From NCBI RefSeq assembly GCF_031458255.1, contig NZ_JAVDYC010000001.1, positions 186,001 through 250,000 of the forward strand: 64,000 nt of DNA, written 5' to 3'. Position numbers and translations under genes: made by a program. Positions 1 to 7,061 of this stretch are shown one piece after another. The DNA comes from Catenuloplanes niger. Its GTDB lineage: Bacteria > Actinomycetota > Actinomycetes > Mycobacteriales > Micromonosporaceae. The first letter of the stretch is position 1, and each line of letters opens with the position of its first letter. A model generated the notes under the pieces. It was not told the DNA's origin. It saw nothing but the letters and a program-made list of their open reading frames with translations, and did no database searches.

Positions 1-2
1 TC

Positions 3-344
3 GGCACGTACGGCATCCTGCTGCGGATCGTGCTGCCGCTGTCGAAGGCGATCGTCGCCACCATGCTGCTGTTCTACGCGGTCGCCTACTGGAACTCGTG
101 GTTCACCGCGTTCCTCTACCTGGACCGGGCCGAGCTGTTCCCGGTCACCGTCTACCTGCGGAACCTGATCGCGGGCGCGACGGACGCCACCTCCACCGGC
201 AGCGTCGACACGGACGTGGCGCAGGTCGCGGCGAACATCAAGGCCGTGACCATGGTGCTGACGGTCGTGCCGATCCTGACGGTCTACCCCTTCGTCCAGC
301 GCTACTTCGTCTCCGGGGTCATGCTCGGCGCCGTCAAGGGCTGA
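3..344 (+). CDS. Sugar ABC transporter permease, C-terminal part (MalG/LplC type)
   Basis: This is the last ~113 residues of an inner-membrane permease of a CUT1-type carbohydrate importer; the gene enters from the left edge, so its start is not visible. The first residues, GTYGILLRIVLPLSK, fit the end of the EAA loop that docks on the ATPase. Two hydrophobic stretches follow, including AVAYWNSWFTAFLYL and VVPILTVYPFVQRYFVSG, then a short hydrophilic tail, as usual for the family. A lipoprotein binding protein starts 13 bases downstream, so both belong to one transport operon. The downstream GH42 gene suggests a galactoside or pectin-derived substrate. That substrate is inferred from context only. 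Confidence 0.85.
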   Translation, partial: GTYGILLRIVLPLSKAIVATMLLFYAVAYWNSWFTAFLYLDRAELFPVTVYLRNLIAGATDATSTGSVDTDVAQVAANIKAVTMVLTVVPILTVYPFVQRYFVSGVMLGAVKG

Positions 345-357
345 AAGGTCATCTTCG

Positions 358-1953
358 ATGAAACGTGCGATAGCGTCCCTGGCAACACTCACCCTGCTGG
401 CCGCCTGCGGGTCGTCACCCGAGGCCACGAACCTCGACGCCAACCGCGCCGGCGCGATGGCCGACTACGCGCTCGGCACCCAGTTCAAGGCCACCGAGCC
501 GATCACGTTCGACATGCTCTACAGCGACCACCCGAACTACCCGATCAAGAACGACTGGCTGCTCTGGCGGGAACTGGCCGCCCGCACCAACATCACCATC
601 ACGCCGTCGGTGGTGCCGGCCAGCGACTACAACCAGAAACGCGGCCTGGTGGTCTCCGCCGGCGACGCGCCGTTCATCATCCCGAAGGTCTACCCGCCGC
701 AGGAGCAGCCGTTCGTGGCGTCCGGCGCGGTCCTGCCGGTCAGCGACTACCTCGACCTGATGCCGAACTTCAAGGACAAGGTCGCGAAGTGGAAGCTGGA
801 GCCGCAGATCGACAACCTGCGGCTGGAGGACGGCAAGTTCTACGTGCTGCCGGGCCTGCACGAGAACGTCTGGCAGGACTACACCCTCGCGATGCGCACC
901 GACGTGCTCCAGGAGCTGGGCCTGCAACCGCCGAAGACCTGGGACGAGCTGTACACCACGCTCAAGGCGATGAAGGCGCGGTATCCGGACTCCTACCCGT
1001 TCTCCGACCGGTTCGCGATCCCGGACCCGGGCGGCAACCTGCTCAACATGCTGGCGCTCGCCTACGGCACCCAGGGCGGCTGGGGATACAACACCGGCAC
1101 CTGGGACGGGCAGAAGTACGTGCTCACCGGCGCCATGCCGCAGTACCGGGACATGCTCACCTACCTGCACAAGCTGGTGGCCGAAGGACTGCTCGACCCG
1201 GAGAGCTTCACCCAGACCGACGACCAGGCCAAACAGAAGGTCGCCACCGGCAAGGCGCTGGTGATCAGCACCAACGCGCAGAACCTGATCAACGACTACC
1301 GGCCGCTGCTGAGGAACGGCGCCACGATGGCGAAGATCCCGTTCCTGGCCGGGCCGACCGGTGAGATCAAGAACTGGATCCGCCGGGAGAGCGGCATCAT
1401 GATCTCGGCCGAGGCGCGCGAGTCGAAGAACTTCGTGGCGCTGATGCAGTTCATCGACTGGTTGTTCTACTCCGACGCCGGCCAGGAGTTCGCGAAGTGG
1501 GGCGTCGAGGGCGTCACGTTCACCCGGGACGCGTCCGGCAAGCGGGTGCTCGCCCCGGACGTCGACTTCGTCGGGCTCAACAAGGGCGCGCCCAAGCACC
1601 TGCAGAAGGACTTCGGCTTCTCCGGCGGCAACTTCGCCTACGGCGGCACCACCGAGCTGCTCAACTCCATGTTCTCCGAGGAGGAGAAGGCGTTCCAGGC
1701 CACGATGGCGGCGAAGCAGCCGATCCCGGTGCCGCCGCCCGCGCCACTGACGGACGAGGAACGCGAGCAGGCCACGCTCTGGGAGACACCGCTGAAGGAC
1801 TACGTCACCCAGCAGACGCTGCGGTTCATCCTCGGCCAGCGGGACCTCGCCGAATGGGACGCCTACGTGGCGGAGCTGAACACCAAGAACGGGCAGGCCT
1901 ACATCGACCTGGTGAACAAGGCCCGGACCCGCTACACGGACAAGAACGAATAG
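358..1953 (+). CDS. Extracellular sugar-binding lipoprotein of ABC importer (LplA type)
   Basis: This 531-residue protein is the substrate-binding component for the preceding permease, anchored outside the membrane. It starts with a short lipoprotein signal ending in the lipobox LLAACGSS, so the mature protein begins at Cys20. The length and the large-domain pattern (EPITFDMLYSDHPNY near the start, KTWDELYTTLKAMKARYPD in the middle, and a C-terminal helical part) match family-1 binding proteins of the LplA/YtcQ group, which are longer than classical maltose-binding proteins. The gene lies 13 bases after the permease and 6 bases before the next gene. The ligand is not readable from sequence; the GH42 neighbour points to an oligosaccharide containing galactose. 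Confidence 0.85.
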   Translation: MKRAIASLATLTLLAACGSSPEATNLDANRAGAMADYALGTQFKATEPITFDMLYSDHPNYPIKNDWLLWRELAARTNITITPSVVPASDYNQKRGLVVSAGDAPFIIPKVYPPQEQPFVASGAVLPVSDYLDLMPNFKDKVAKWKLEPQIDNLRLEDGKFYVLPGLHENVWQDYTLAMRTDVLQELGLQPPKTWDELYTTLKAMKARYPDSYPFSDRFAIPDPGGNLLNMLALAYGTQGGWGYNTGTWDGQKYVLTGAMPQYRDMLTYLHKLVAEGLLDPESFTQTDDQAKQKVATGKALVISTNAQNLINDYRPLLRNGATMAKIPFLAGPTGEIKNWIRRESGIMISAEARESKNFVALMQFIDWLFYSDAGQEFAKWGVEGVTFTRDASGKRVLAPDVDFVGLNKGAPKHLQKDFGFSGGNFAYGGTTELLNSMFSEEEKAFQATMAAKQPIPVPPPAPLTDEEREQATLWETPLKDYVTQQTLRFILGQRDLAEWDAYVAELNTKNGQAYIDLVNKARTRYTDKNE

Positions 1954-1959
1954 ACCACC

Positions 1960-2604
1960 ATGAGGGTACGTCCGGGAGCACCGGTCCTCGACTCCCCGCT
2001 CGCCCGCGCCGCCGCACTCGTGCACCGGCTGCTCGTGGTCGGCGTGTGGACGGCCGTGGCCTGCTCCCCCACCGTCGCCGCCGGGCTCGCGCTCGGCGGC
2101 GACGTCACCAACCTCCCGCTGCTGGCCGTGGCCGCGCTCCCGGCCGGCCCGGCGATCGCGGCCGCACTGCACGCGCTCGCCGCCCACCGGCCCGACCTCG
2201 CCGACCTGCACCCGTCCGCGGACTTCCGGCGCGGCTACCGGCGCACGTGCGCGGCGTCGCTGCGGCTGTGGGCGCCGTTCCTGGCGCTGCTCACCGTCCT
2301 GGCCATCAACCTGACCCACCTGGACGTGGCCGGCGTGCCGGGCTGGTGGGCGGTGCCGCTCACGCTGATCACCGTGGCCGCGTGCCTGTGGATCGCGGTC
2401 GCGCTCGCGCTGCTCGCCCTCGGTCACCGGGACGCGGCGCGGCGGGCGGCGCACACGCTGGCGACCCGGCCCGGCGTGACGCTGGCCGTCGCCGCGCTGC
2501 TCGTCGTGGCCGCCGCGGTCACGCTGGCCGGCACCGAGGCCGCGCTGCTGATCGCCGCGCCACCGCTGCTGCACACGCTGGTCCGTACGGTCGGAAGGTG
2601 GTGA
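1960..2604 (+). CDS. Membrane protein, DUF624/YesL-like
   Basis: This is a 214-residue, very hydrophobic protein with four or five predicted membrane segments, for example LLVVGVWTAVACSPTVAAGL near residue 25 and WWAVPLTLITVAACLWIAV near residue 130. Size, topology and position between a sugar importer and a glycosidase match DUF624 proteins such as Bacillus YesL, which occur in pectin-utilisation operons. Their function is unknown; a role in uptake or assembly of the importer is often assumed but unproven. It sits 6 bases after the binding-protein gene and 4 bases before the GH42 gene, so the three are very likely cotranscribed. The family call rests on context and topology more than on a signature motif. 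Confidence 0.6.
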   Translation: MRVRPGAPVLDSPLARAAALVHRLLVVGVWTAVACSPTVAAGLALGGDVTNLPLLAVAALPAGPAIAAALHALAAHRPDLADLHPSADFRRGYRRTCAASLRLWAPFLALLTVLAINLTHLDVAGVPGWWAVPLTLITVAACLWIAVALALLALGHRDAARRAAHTLATRPGVTLAVAALLVVAAAVTLAGTEAALLIAAPPLLHTLVRTVGRW

Positions 2605-2608
2605 TCCG

Positions 2609-4591
2609 GTGCGGATCCTGTTCGGCGGCGACTACAACCCGGAGCAGTGGCCGGCGGAGGTCTGGGACGACGACTACCGGCTGTTCGACCTCGCGGCGAT
2701 CAACACGGTCACGCTGGGCGTGTTCACCTGGGGGCTGACCCAGCCGGCCGAGGACGTCTACGACTTCTCCGTGCTCGACGCCGTGGTCTCGCGCGCGGTC
2801 GCGCAGCGCCGCACGATCTGCCTCGCCACCGGCACCGGCGCGCACCCGGCCTGGATGGCCCGCGCCTACCCGGAGGTCACCCGGGTCGACTTCGAGGGCC
2901 GCAAGCACGCGTTCGGCGCCCGGCACAACTCGTGTCCGTCCGCCCCGGCGTTCCGCCGCTTCTCCGCGGCCGTCGCCGGGCGGATCGCCCAGCGCTACCG
3001 GGACGTGGTGACCGCCTGGCACGTCGGCAACGAGTACGGCGGCGCCTGCTACTGCGCGCGGTGCGCGGCCGGGTTCCGGGACTGGCTCCGGCAACGGCAC
3101 GGCAGCCTGGCCGCGCTGAACGACGCCTGGTACACCCGGTTCTGGTCGCACACGTTCGGGGACTGGGACGAGATCGAACCGCCGAACGCGCTGACCGAGC
3201 ACTGGCGCGGGCCGGACCACACCGCGTTCCAGGGGATCACGCTCGACTACCGGCGGTTCATGTCCGACGCGATGCTGGCGAACTTCCGCGACGAGAAGGC
3301 GGCGCTGCGCCGCTTCTCCGACGCGCCGGTGACCACCAACCTGATGGGCATGTACCAGCCGGTCGACTACCACCGGTGGGCCGCCGACCTGGACTTCGTG
3401 TCCTGGGACAACTACCCGCCGGACGAGTTCGCGCACGCGCGGATGGCGTTCACCCACGACCTGATGCGCGGGCTCAAGGGCGGCGATCCGTTCTGGCTGA
3501 TGGAGCAGACGCCGTCGACCACCGCGTCCCGCGCGGTCAACCCGGTCAAGCGGCCCGGCGTGCTGCGGTCGTGGAGCTGGCAGGCGGTCGCGCACGGCGC
3601 GGACGCGGTGCTGTTCTTCCAGATGCGGGCCGGCCGGGGCGCGTGCGAGAAGTACCACGGTGCCGTCATCGGGCACTCCGGGCGCGCGGACACCCGCGTG
3701 TTCCGGGAGGTCGCGGCGCTCGGCGCGGAACTGCGCGACCTCGGCGACCTCACGATCGGCGCGCGGACGCCGGCCCGGGTCGCGCTGCTGTTCGACTGGG
3801 ACAGCTGGTGGGCACTGGAGATGACCGACGGGCTGAACCGGCACCTGCGCTACCAGGAGATCGTGCTGGCGTACCACCGGGCGGTCTGGGCGGCCGGCGC
3901 GGACCTCGACGCGCTGCCGGTCACCGCGGACCTGGACGGGTACGACGTGGTGCTCGCGCCCGCGCTGCACATGCTCAAGGACGACCTGGCGGAGCGGCTG
4001 GCCGGGGTCGCGGCGCGCGGCGGGACCGTGCTCACCACGTTCCTGTCCGGGCTGGTCGACGCGCACGCCCGGGCGTACCTCGGCGATCCGCCGTTGACCT
4101 CGCTGCTGGGCGTGCGGGTGGACGAATGGGACGCCCGCGAGCCCGCGGTGGTCAACCCGGTGACGCTGACCGACGGCACGGTCACGGCCGCGCGGCTGCA
4201 CTTCGACCTGATCACGCCGCTGACCGCGTCGGTGGAGGGCACCTACGGCGCGGACTTCTACGCCGGGACGGCCGCGGTCACCCGCAACGACTACGGCGGC
4301 GGCGCGGCCTGGTACGTCGGCACCGTGCTGGACCGGGCGGGCGTCGACCGGGTGGTGCGGCGCGTACTCGACCGGCACGGGCTGCTCGGCCCGTACGCGG
4401 ACGTGCCCGAGGTGGAGACGGCCGTGCGGGTGACCGCGGGTGGCGTACCCCTGCTGTTCGTCCTCAACCACCGCGACGAACCGGTGGAGATCGTCGCCGA
4501 CCGGGACGCCACGGACCTGCTGACCGGGACGCCGGTCAGCTGCGGCGCGACGCTCCGCCTGGCCGCCCGCGACGTGCTGATCCTCCGGTGA
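2609..4591 (+). CDS. Beta-galactosidase, glycoside hydrolase family 42
   Basis: This 660-residue cytoplasmic enzyme hydrolyses terminal beta-D-galactosyl residues from imported oligosaccharides. It opens with GGDYNPEQWP, the GH42 signature. The acid/base glutamate is in WHVGNEYGG (E142) and the nucleophile in WLMEQTPS (about E299). The metal-binding cysteine motif CYCARC follows the acid/base residue. A (beta/alpha)8 domain is followed by a trimerisation domain (residues ~390-600) and a short beta domain, the normal full-length order. No signal peptide is present, consistent with cleavage after ABC import. The GTG start lies 4 bases after the upstream gene. Its position at the end of the importer operon makes this a complete uptake-and-cleave unit, though the ATPase subunit is not in the visible part. 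Confidence 0.93.
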   Translation: MRILFGGDYNPEQWPAEVWDDDYRLFDLAAINTVTLGVFTWGLTQPAEDVYDFSVLDAVVSRAVAQRRTICLATGTGAHPAWMARAYPEVTRVDFEGRKHAFGARHNSCPSAPAFRRFSAAVAGRIAQRYRDVVTAWHVGNEYGGACYCARCAAGFRDWLRQRHGSLAALNDAWYTRFWSHTFGDWDEIEPPNALTEHWRGPDHTAFQGITLDYRRFMSDAMLANFRDEKAALRRFSDAPVTTNLMGMYQPVDYHRWAADLDFVSWDNYPPDEFAHARMAFTHDLMRGLKGGDPFWLMEQTPSTTASRAVNPVKRPGVLRSWSWQAVAHGADAVLFFQMRAGRGACEKYHGAVIGHSGRADTRVFREVAALGAELRDLGDLTIGARTPARVALLFDWDSWWALEMTDGLNRHLRYQEIVLAYHRAVWAAGADLDALPVTADLDGYDVVLAPALHMLKDDLAERLAGVAARGGTVLTTFLSGLVDAHARAYLGDPPLTSLLGVRVDEWDAREPAVVNPVTLTDGTVTAARLHFDLITPLTASVEGTYGADFYAGTAAVTRNDYGGGAAWYVGTVLDRAGVDRVVRRVLDRHGLLGPYADVPEVETAVRVTAGGVPLLFVLNHRDEPVEIVADRDATDLLTGTPVSCGATLRLAARDVLILR

Positions 4592-4597
4592 TCCGGG

Positions 4598-5401
4598 TCA
4601 GCGCTTGATCGCCAGGCCGCCGGTCATCTGCACGTGGACGTCGTCGGCGGCCGGGTCGGTGCCCGGCTCCGGACGCCAGCGGTGCACCGGCACCACGCCC
4701 GGCTCGGCCAGCTCCAGCCCGCGGAACAGCGCGCGCACCTCGTCGTCGGTGCGCGGCTTCGCCGGGATGCCACGCGCCTTGTAGCTCGCCGCCGCGCCGA
4801 CCGCCTGCAGACTGTTCGCCGTGACCGTGGAGATCGCCAGCGCGCTGCCGGCCGGGACCGCGGCGAGCAGCTCGTCGAGGATCGCGTGCGCCTCCGCCTC
4901 GTCCGTGACGAACTGCAGCACCGCGATCAGGCTGATCGCGACCGGCCGCGTCAGGTCCAGCGTGTCGCGCAGCTGCGCCGACCCGAGGATCGCCGGCACG
5001 TCCCGCAGGTCCGCGTCGATGTAGGCGGTGGCGCCGTCGTCGTGCGAGGTCAGCAGCGCGCGGGCGTGCGCGAGCACCAGCGGGTCGTTGTCCACGTAGA
5101 CGATCCGCGACTCCGGTGCGATCTCCTGCACCACCTCGTGCAGGTTCGGCGAGGTCGGCAGCCCGGTCCCGATGTCCAGGAACTGCCGGATGCCGTGCTC
5201 ACGCGCCAGGTGCCGGGCGACGCGCACCATGTAGTTGCGGTTCGCCCGCATCGAGATCGGCAGGCTCGGCGACGACTTCATGATCGCCTCGGCCGCCCGG
5301 CGGTCGGCCTCGAAGTTGTCCTTCCCGCCCAGCAGGAAGTCATAGATCCGGGCGGAGTGGGCAACATCCGTGTTCAGCTCAAGCGGCGGCACGCCCAGCA
5401 A
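4598..5401 (-). CDS. S-adenosyl methyltransferase (methyltransf_19 family)
   Basis: This 267-residue protein belongs to the SAM-dependent methyltransferase family common in actinomycetes (PF04672 type). The N-terminal signature ARIYDFLLGGKDNFEADR and the glycine motif FLDIGTGLPTSPNLHEVV at residues ~78-95 bind SAM; an acidic residue in VYVDNDPLVL likely holds the ribose. No substrate is known for this large paralogous family. The start used is TTG at 5401; it keeps the short N-terminal stretch that normally precedes the signature, and no better start lies inside. The gene ends 6 bases from the convergent GH42 gene and is divergent from the macro-domain gene. Confidence 0.88.
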   Translation of the reverse strand: MLGVPPLELNTDVAHSARIYDFLLGGKDNFEADRRAAEAIMKSSPSLPISMRANRNYMVRVARHLAREHGIRQFLDIGTGLPTSPNLHEVVQEIAPESRIVYVDNDPLVLAHARALLTSHDDGATAYIDADLRDVPAILGSAQLRDTLDLTRPVAISLIAVLQFVTDEAEAHAILDELLAAVPAGSALAISTVTANSLQAVGAAASYKARGIPAKPRTDDEVRALFRGLELAEPGVVPVHRWRPEPGTDPAADDVHVQMTGGLAIKR

Positions 5402-5578
5402 TCTACTCGCAACCGGTCGTGGTTGGACAGACGAACTTCCCGCCCCGGCCGGTGACGCTCCGCCATCATCCCAGGCGACAGCGCACCGGCCGCCTCGAAC
5501 TCCACGCCCACGCCCGTCGCGCGGGACCCGCGGTCACCCTGCGGAGGCCCGGGTGCCCGGACGAGGTCGTTCGCGACG

Positions 5579-6112
5579 ATGGTCGACGCGCCGTGCGAAG
5601 ATCGTCGCGTGCGGGAACCGAACTACGTCGAGGGCGACGCCACCGATCCGATCGGCGACGGTCCACGGATCATCGCGCACGTCTGCAACGACATCGGCGC
5701 CTGGGGCAAAGGAATCGTCCGGGCCATCTCCCGACGCTGGCCGGAGCCGGAGCGGGAGTTCCGCCGCTGGCACGGCGAGCCCACGTTCCGGCTCGGCGCC
5801 GTGCAGCTGGTGCCGGTGGCCCCGCACCTCTGGGTGGCCAACATGGTCGGCCAGCACGGCATCACCACCCGTCGCGGCCTGCGCACGGACGCCGGCTATG
5901 CGGTCGATGCCGGGCCGCCGGTCCGCTACGAGGCGATCCGGGAGTGCCTGGGCACGCTGGCGACTCACGCCCGCACCGAGCGAGCGTCGGTGCACATGCC
6001 ACGCATCGGCTGCGGCCTCGCCGGCGGCACCTGGGCCGAGGTCGAACCGCTGATCCGCGAGACCCTGTGCGCACAGGACGTGCCCACGGTCGTCTACGAC
6101 CTGAACACCTGA
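5579..6112 (+). CDS. Macro-domain protein (ADP-ribose binding or hydrolysing)
   Basis: This is a 177-residue single-domain protein. The macro fold is shown by NYVEGDATDPIGDG at the start, AHVCNDIGAWGKG (the ADP-ribose-binding loop with Asn and Asp), WVANMVGQHG in the middle and MPRIGCGLAGGTW near the end. These motifs match the Poa1/TARG1-like group, which removes ADP-ribose from proteins or dephosphorylates ADP-ribose-1''-phosphate. It is therefore probably a cytoplasmic ADP-ribose-processing enzyme. A GTG at 5609 is an alternative start that would begin right at the conserved domain; the ATG at 5579 gives ten extra unconserved residues. It stands alone between divergent and convergent neighbours. 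Confidence 0.85.
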   Translation: MVDAPCEDRRVREPNYVEGDATDPIGDGPRIIAHVCNDIGAWGKGIVRAISRRWPEPEREFRRWHGEPTFRLGAVQLVPVAPHLWVANMVGQHGITTRRGLRTDAGYAVDAGPPVRYEAIRECLGTLATHARTERASVHMPRIGCGLAGGTWAEVEPLIRETLCAQDVPTVVYDLNT

Positions 6113-6144
6113 CGCTCGCCGCCGAGGATCATGACAAAGCACTA

Positions 6145-6342
6145 CTAGGCGTACGCGAGGCGGAGCCAGGCCCAGAGTGGTTCGAGGTCGTCGCGGGTCT
6201 TGAGGAAGATGAGGTAGAGGGTCTGGCGCAGCCAGTCGCGGAACGCGTCCAGCGTGGCCAGGATGCGCTGCCGGGCGGTGGGGCTCTCCCGGTGGAGCGC
6301 GTCGACGATCTCCCGGCGGTCCCGGTCGTCCACGTCGCTCAC
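6145..6342 (-). CDS. Small protein of unknown function (65 aa)
   Basis: This small reading frame encodes about 65 residues. The sequence is acidic and helical at the start (VSDVDDRDRREIVDALHR) and ends with an amphipathic or partly hydrophobic helix (LRQTLYLIFLKTRDDLEP followed by LWAWLRLAYA) that may lie on a membrane or bind a partner. Codon use has the strong third-position G/C bias of real genes here. The GTG start overlaps the stop of the upstream small gene by four bases (GTGA), which indicates translational coupling. It is the last gene of a reverse-strand run formed by a regulator, a GTPase-like protein and two small proteins. I do not recognise a family. Confidence 0.6.
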   Translation of the reverse strand: MSDVDDRDRREIVDALHRESPTARQRILATLDAFRDWLRQTLYLIFLKTRDDLEPLWAWLRLAYA

Positions 6343-6494
6343 CGGTGCCCGGCCCGGCGGGCGCGGCTGATCAGCAGGACCAGGTCGGGTTCCCGGCAGC
6401 AGCCGGCGCGGACGGCGGGTGTGCGGAGCGCGGGCAGCCGGCGGCGCGGGCGGGCCCGGGCCAGGCACAGGGCGGGGTCGGCGGGCAGGTCCAT
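6339..6494 (-). CDS. Very small arginine-rich protein of unknown function (51 aa)
   Basis: This 51-residue frame starts with ATG at 6494, overlapping the GTPase stop codon by one base (TGATG), and stops inside the next start codon (GTGA). The protein is rich in Arg and Ala with two adjacent cysteines (AGCCREPDLVLLISR). I recognise no domain. Support comes from the overlaps on both sides, which are typical of translationally coupled operon genes, and from the absence of any other explanation for the 150 bases between two better-supported genes. It could instead be untranslated spacer. Confidence 0.4.
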   Translation of the reverse strand: MDLPADPALCLARARPRRRLPALRTPAVRAGCCREPDLVLLISRARRAGHR

Positions 6495-7051
6495 CAGCTC
6501 TCCTCGAAGATCTCGCGGTGCAGCCGGTCGAGATTCCAGCCGGCCTCGACGGAGTACGGGACGACCCGGGTGCGGTCCACGGTGGTCCAGGTGAACGGGA
6601 TGATGCCGGAGCCGGCGTCGGCCAGGGCCCGGCCGACCAGGTCCGCGGCGCGCGGGTCGTCCGCGGTGCCGGGCAGGCCGGGCAGCCGGGTGTCGAACGC
6701 GCCGACCGCGAGCACCAGCCGGGTGCCCATGGCCACGAACCGGGCGTGGTCGCGCCAGAACCGCTGGTCCAGCCGGTACGCGCGGGTGTTCGCCCGGGTG
6801 ATCCAGACGACCACGTCGGCGTACGGCAGCCAGCGGCGGTGGCAGGCGTGCTCACCGAGATCGGCGGCCGGCAGGTCGACGATCAGCCACGGGCGGCCGC
6901 CGGCGACCCGCAGCCGGTGCGCGGACGGGCCGGTGGTGCATTCGCGCACCGGGTCGGTGTCCATGCCGAGCGCGAACAGCCGGTTCAGCGTCGACCCCTT
7001 GCCGGCGCCGCGTTTCCCCAGGAAGACCGCGGTACGCAGGGAACGTCGCAT
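6494..7051 (-). CDS. P-loop GTPase-like protein with degenerate motifs
   Basis: This ~185-residue protein has the layout of a small GTPase related to the YfjP/YeeP group. A P-loop FLGKRGAGKGSTLNRLF is near residue 10, the G3-like IVDLPAADL near 58, and WITRANTRAYRLDQRFW follows. It departs from the canonical motifs: the P-loop Ser/Thr after Lys is Gly (GKG), DxxG reads DLPA, and the base-specificity motif NKxD is replaced by VGAFD. It may bind nucleotide poorly or use another nucleotide. ATG at 7051 is chosen because AAGG lies just upstream and the regulator gene ends at 7062. Its stop overlaps the next small gene, so it belongs to a coupled run. Role unknown. Confidence 0.7.
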   Translation of the reverse strand: MRRSLRTAVFLGKRGAGKGSTLNRLFALGMDTDPVRECTTGPSAHRLRVAGGRPWLIVDLPAADLGEHACHRRWLPYADVVVWITRANTRAYRLDQRFWRDHARFVAMGTRLVLAVGAFDTRLPGLPGTADDPRAADLVGRALADAGSGIIPFTWTTVDRTRVVPYSVEAGWNLDRLHREIFEES

Positions 7052-7061
7052 GCCTTCAGGT

